Origin: an uncultured Ruminococcus sp.
GTDB lineage: Bacteria; Bacillota; Clostridia; Oscillospirales; Acutalibacteraceae
DNA length: 6,114 nt
Assembly: GCA_946414115.1 (NCBI GenBank)
Contig: CAMKNF010000118.1
Span: 1-6,114, forward strand
Direction: 5' to 3'
The translations under genes and the position numbers were made by a program. Below are positions 5,831 through 6,114 of the stretch, one piece after another; within the stretch, counting starts at the first letter, position 1, and each line of letters opens with the position of its first letter. Below the pieces are notes generated by a model, which worked only from the letters and a program-made list of their open reading frames with translations, searched no databases and was not told where the DNA came from.

Positions 5831-5846
5831 TCTTTTGCGTTAGTAT
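5818..5846 (+). promoter_or_regulatory. sigma-A promoter of fabK
   Basis: TTGACT (5818-5823) and TAGTAT (5841-5846) are separated by the ideal 17 bp. Transcription would start near 5853, giving a leader of about 120 bases before the fabK start. This is the best -35/-10 pair in the window. Confidence 0.55.
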
Positions 5847-5870
5847 TAATTTAAAATGCCATAATACTAA
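5840..5870. promoter_or_regulatory. 8-bp inverted repeat over the fabK -10, possible operator
   Basis: TTAGTATT (5840-5847) and AATACTAA (5863-5870) are perfect inverted copies separated by 15 bp. The left half covers the -10 box and the right half lies just past the predicted start. The first half would not be transcribed, so a DNA site is more likely than an RNA hairpin. TTAGTA recalls FapR half-sites, but the spacing is far wider than the compact FapR palindrome. Confidence 0.35.
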
Positions 5871-5879
5871 AATAAGGTA

Positions 5880-5948
5880 ACTGCGGCTTTGTGCGTTGCA
5901 CTTGTATGATGAAATCTTGCAAATATTCAGGCTGTCGCAAACCGCAGT
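5880..5948 (+). other. structured 5' leader of fabK
   Basis: ACTGCGG (5880-5886) pairs perfectly with CCGCAGT (5942-5948). After a bulged C, TTTG (5888-5891) pairs with CAAA (5938-5941), and an inner stem TTGCA (5896-5900) / TGCAA (5918-5922) encloses a 17-base loop. The fold ends 11 bases before the AAGGAG of fabK (5960-5965), so the ribosome site is left open. No U-run follows, so it is not a terminator. It may be a stability or cis-regulatory element; it fits no riboswitch class I can recognise. Confidence 0.4.
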
Positions 5949-5974
5949 ATTATGCAGAAAAGGAGAATGTACAT

Positions 5975-6069
5975 ATGATTTCTACCGTTATAGATCAGTC
6001 GCTCGGTCTTGAGTTTCCCATCTTTCAGGGAGGCATGGCATGGGTAGCTGACGCGTCTTTGGCTGCAGG
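5975..6069 (+). CDS. fabK: enoyl-[acyl-carrier-protein] reductase II, FabK type (5' fragment)
   Basis: Only the first 31 codons plus two bases remain. FabK is an FMN-dependent TIM-barrel enzyme that reduces trans-2-enoyl-ACP in the last step of each fatty acid elongation cycle. The visible part carries the N-terminal family signature GLEFPIFQGGMAWVADASLA (residues 11-30), the first barrel strand and start of the flavin site; Streptococcus pneumoniae FabK has nearly the same run. The start is set by AAGGAG (5960-5965) nine bases before the ATG at 5975-5977, just ahead of the conserved region. An upstream in-frame ATG at 5891 would add 28 Cys-rich residues across the leader hairpin and is not credible. 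Nitronate monooxygenases share this fold, but MAWVAD favours FabK. The reading frame then runs into adapter DNA and meets a false stop at 6089-6091; the gene is cut by the contig end, not broken in the cell. Confidence 0.88.
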
Positions 6070-6114
6070 AGATCGGAAGAGCGTCGTGTAGGGAAAGAGT
6101 GTAGATCTCGGTGG
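6070..6114. other. Illumina TruSeq universal adapter (sequencing artefact)
   Basis: The final 45 bases begin AGATCGGAAGAGC and continue through GTCGTGTAGGGAAAGAGTG to ATCTCGGTGG. They match without mismatch the start of the reverse complement of the TruSeq universal (P5) adapter as I know it. The first A (6070) could also be genomic. Adapter read-through was built into the contig end, so this segment and the six codons plus stop translated from it should be removed. Confidence 0.97.

Noticed and set aside
5891..5974. N-terminal extension of FabK from an upstream ATG, with a Cys-rich start
   Set aside because: It overlaps the leader hairpin, lacks a good ribosome site, and FabK proteins start close to the conserved run; AAGGAG before 5975 decides the start.
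6070..6091. DRKSVV end and stop codon of the FabK fragment
   Set aside because: Translated from adapter sequence, not from the genome.

Overview
The window reads as chromosomal DNA of a Gram-positive Clostridia-type bacterium, most likely Ruminococcaceae/Oscillospirales. The grounds are a monofunctional LysC-type aspartokinase next to an ACT-containing homoserine dehydrogenase, a class A penicillin-binding protein with a long low-complexity tail, a small exported BofC-like protein, a FabK-type enoyl-ACP reductase, and strong AAAGGAG-type ribosome binding sites. The genus is an inference. No rRNA, tRNA, CRISPR array, transposase or phage gene was seen.

Layout: the left 5.2 kb is read on the minus strand, in the order class A PBP (5165-2775), homoserine dehydrogenase hom (2610-1375), aspartokinase lysC (1279-74). 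The 164-bp PBP-hom gap holds a 79-bp double palindrome of the dispersed intergenic type. The 95-bp hom-lysC gap holds a bulged hairpin and no clear terminator, so hom and lysC probably form one transcript. Together they supply two steps of the aspartate pathway: aspartate to aspartyl phosphate, then aspartate semialdehyde to homoserine. lysC also carries a strong internal Shine-Dalgarno and ATG in frame, at the place where Bacillus and Corynebacterium LysC start a separate regulatory beta subunit.

The 262-bp region 5166-5427 separates the PBP from a divergent small exported protein with a BofC C-terminal-like domain. It contains candidate promoters in both directions and two perfect palindromes. 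A 229-bp region (5746-5974) then leads into fabK. It has a good promoter, repeats suited to operators and a structured leader. fabK is cut after 31 codons.

The last 45 bases (6070-6114) are not biological: they match the reverse complement of the Illumina TruSeq universal adapter, so the contig ends in library adapter. I found no convincing undescribed multi-gene system. The points most worth following are the internal lysC start, the covarying palindromic repeat, the fabK control region and the adapter artefact.
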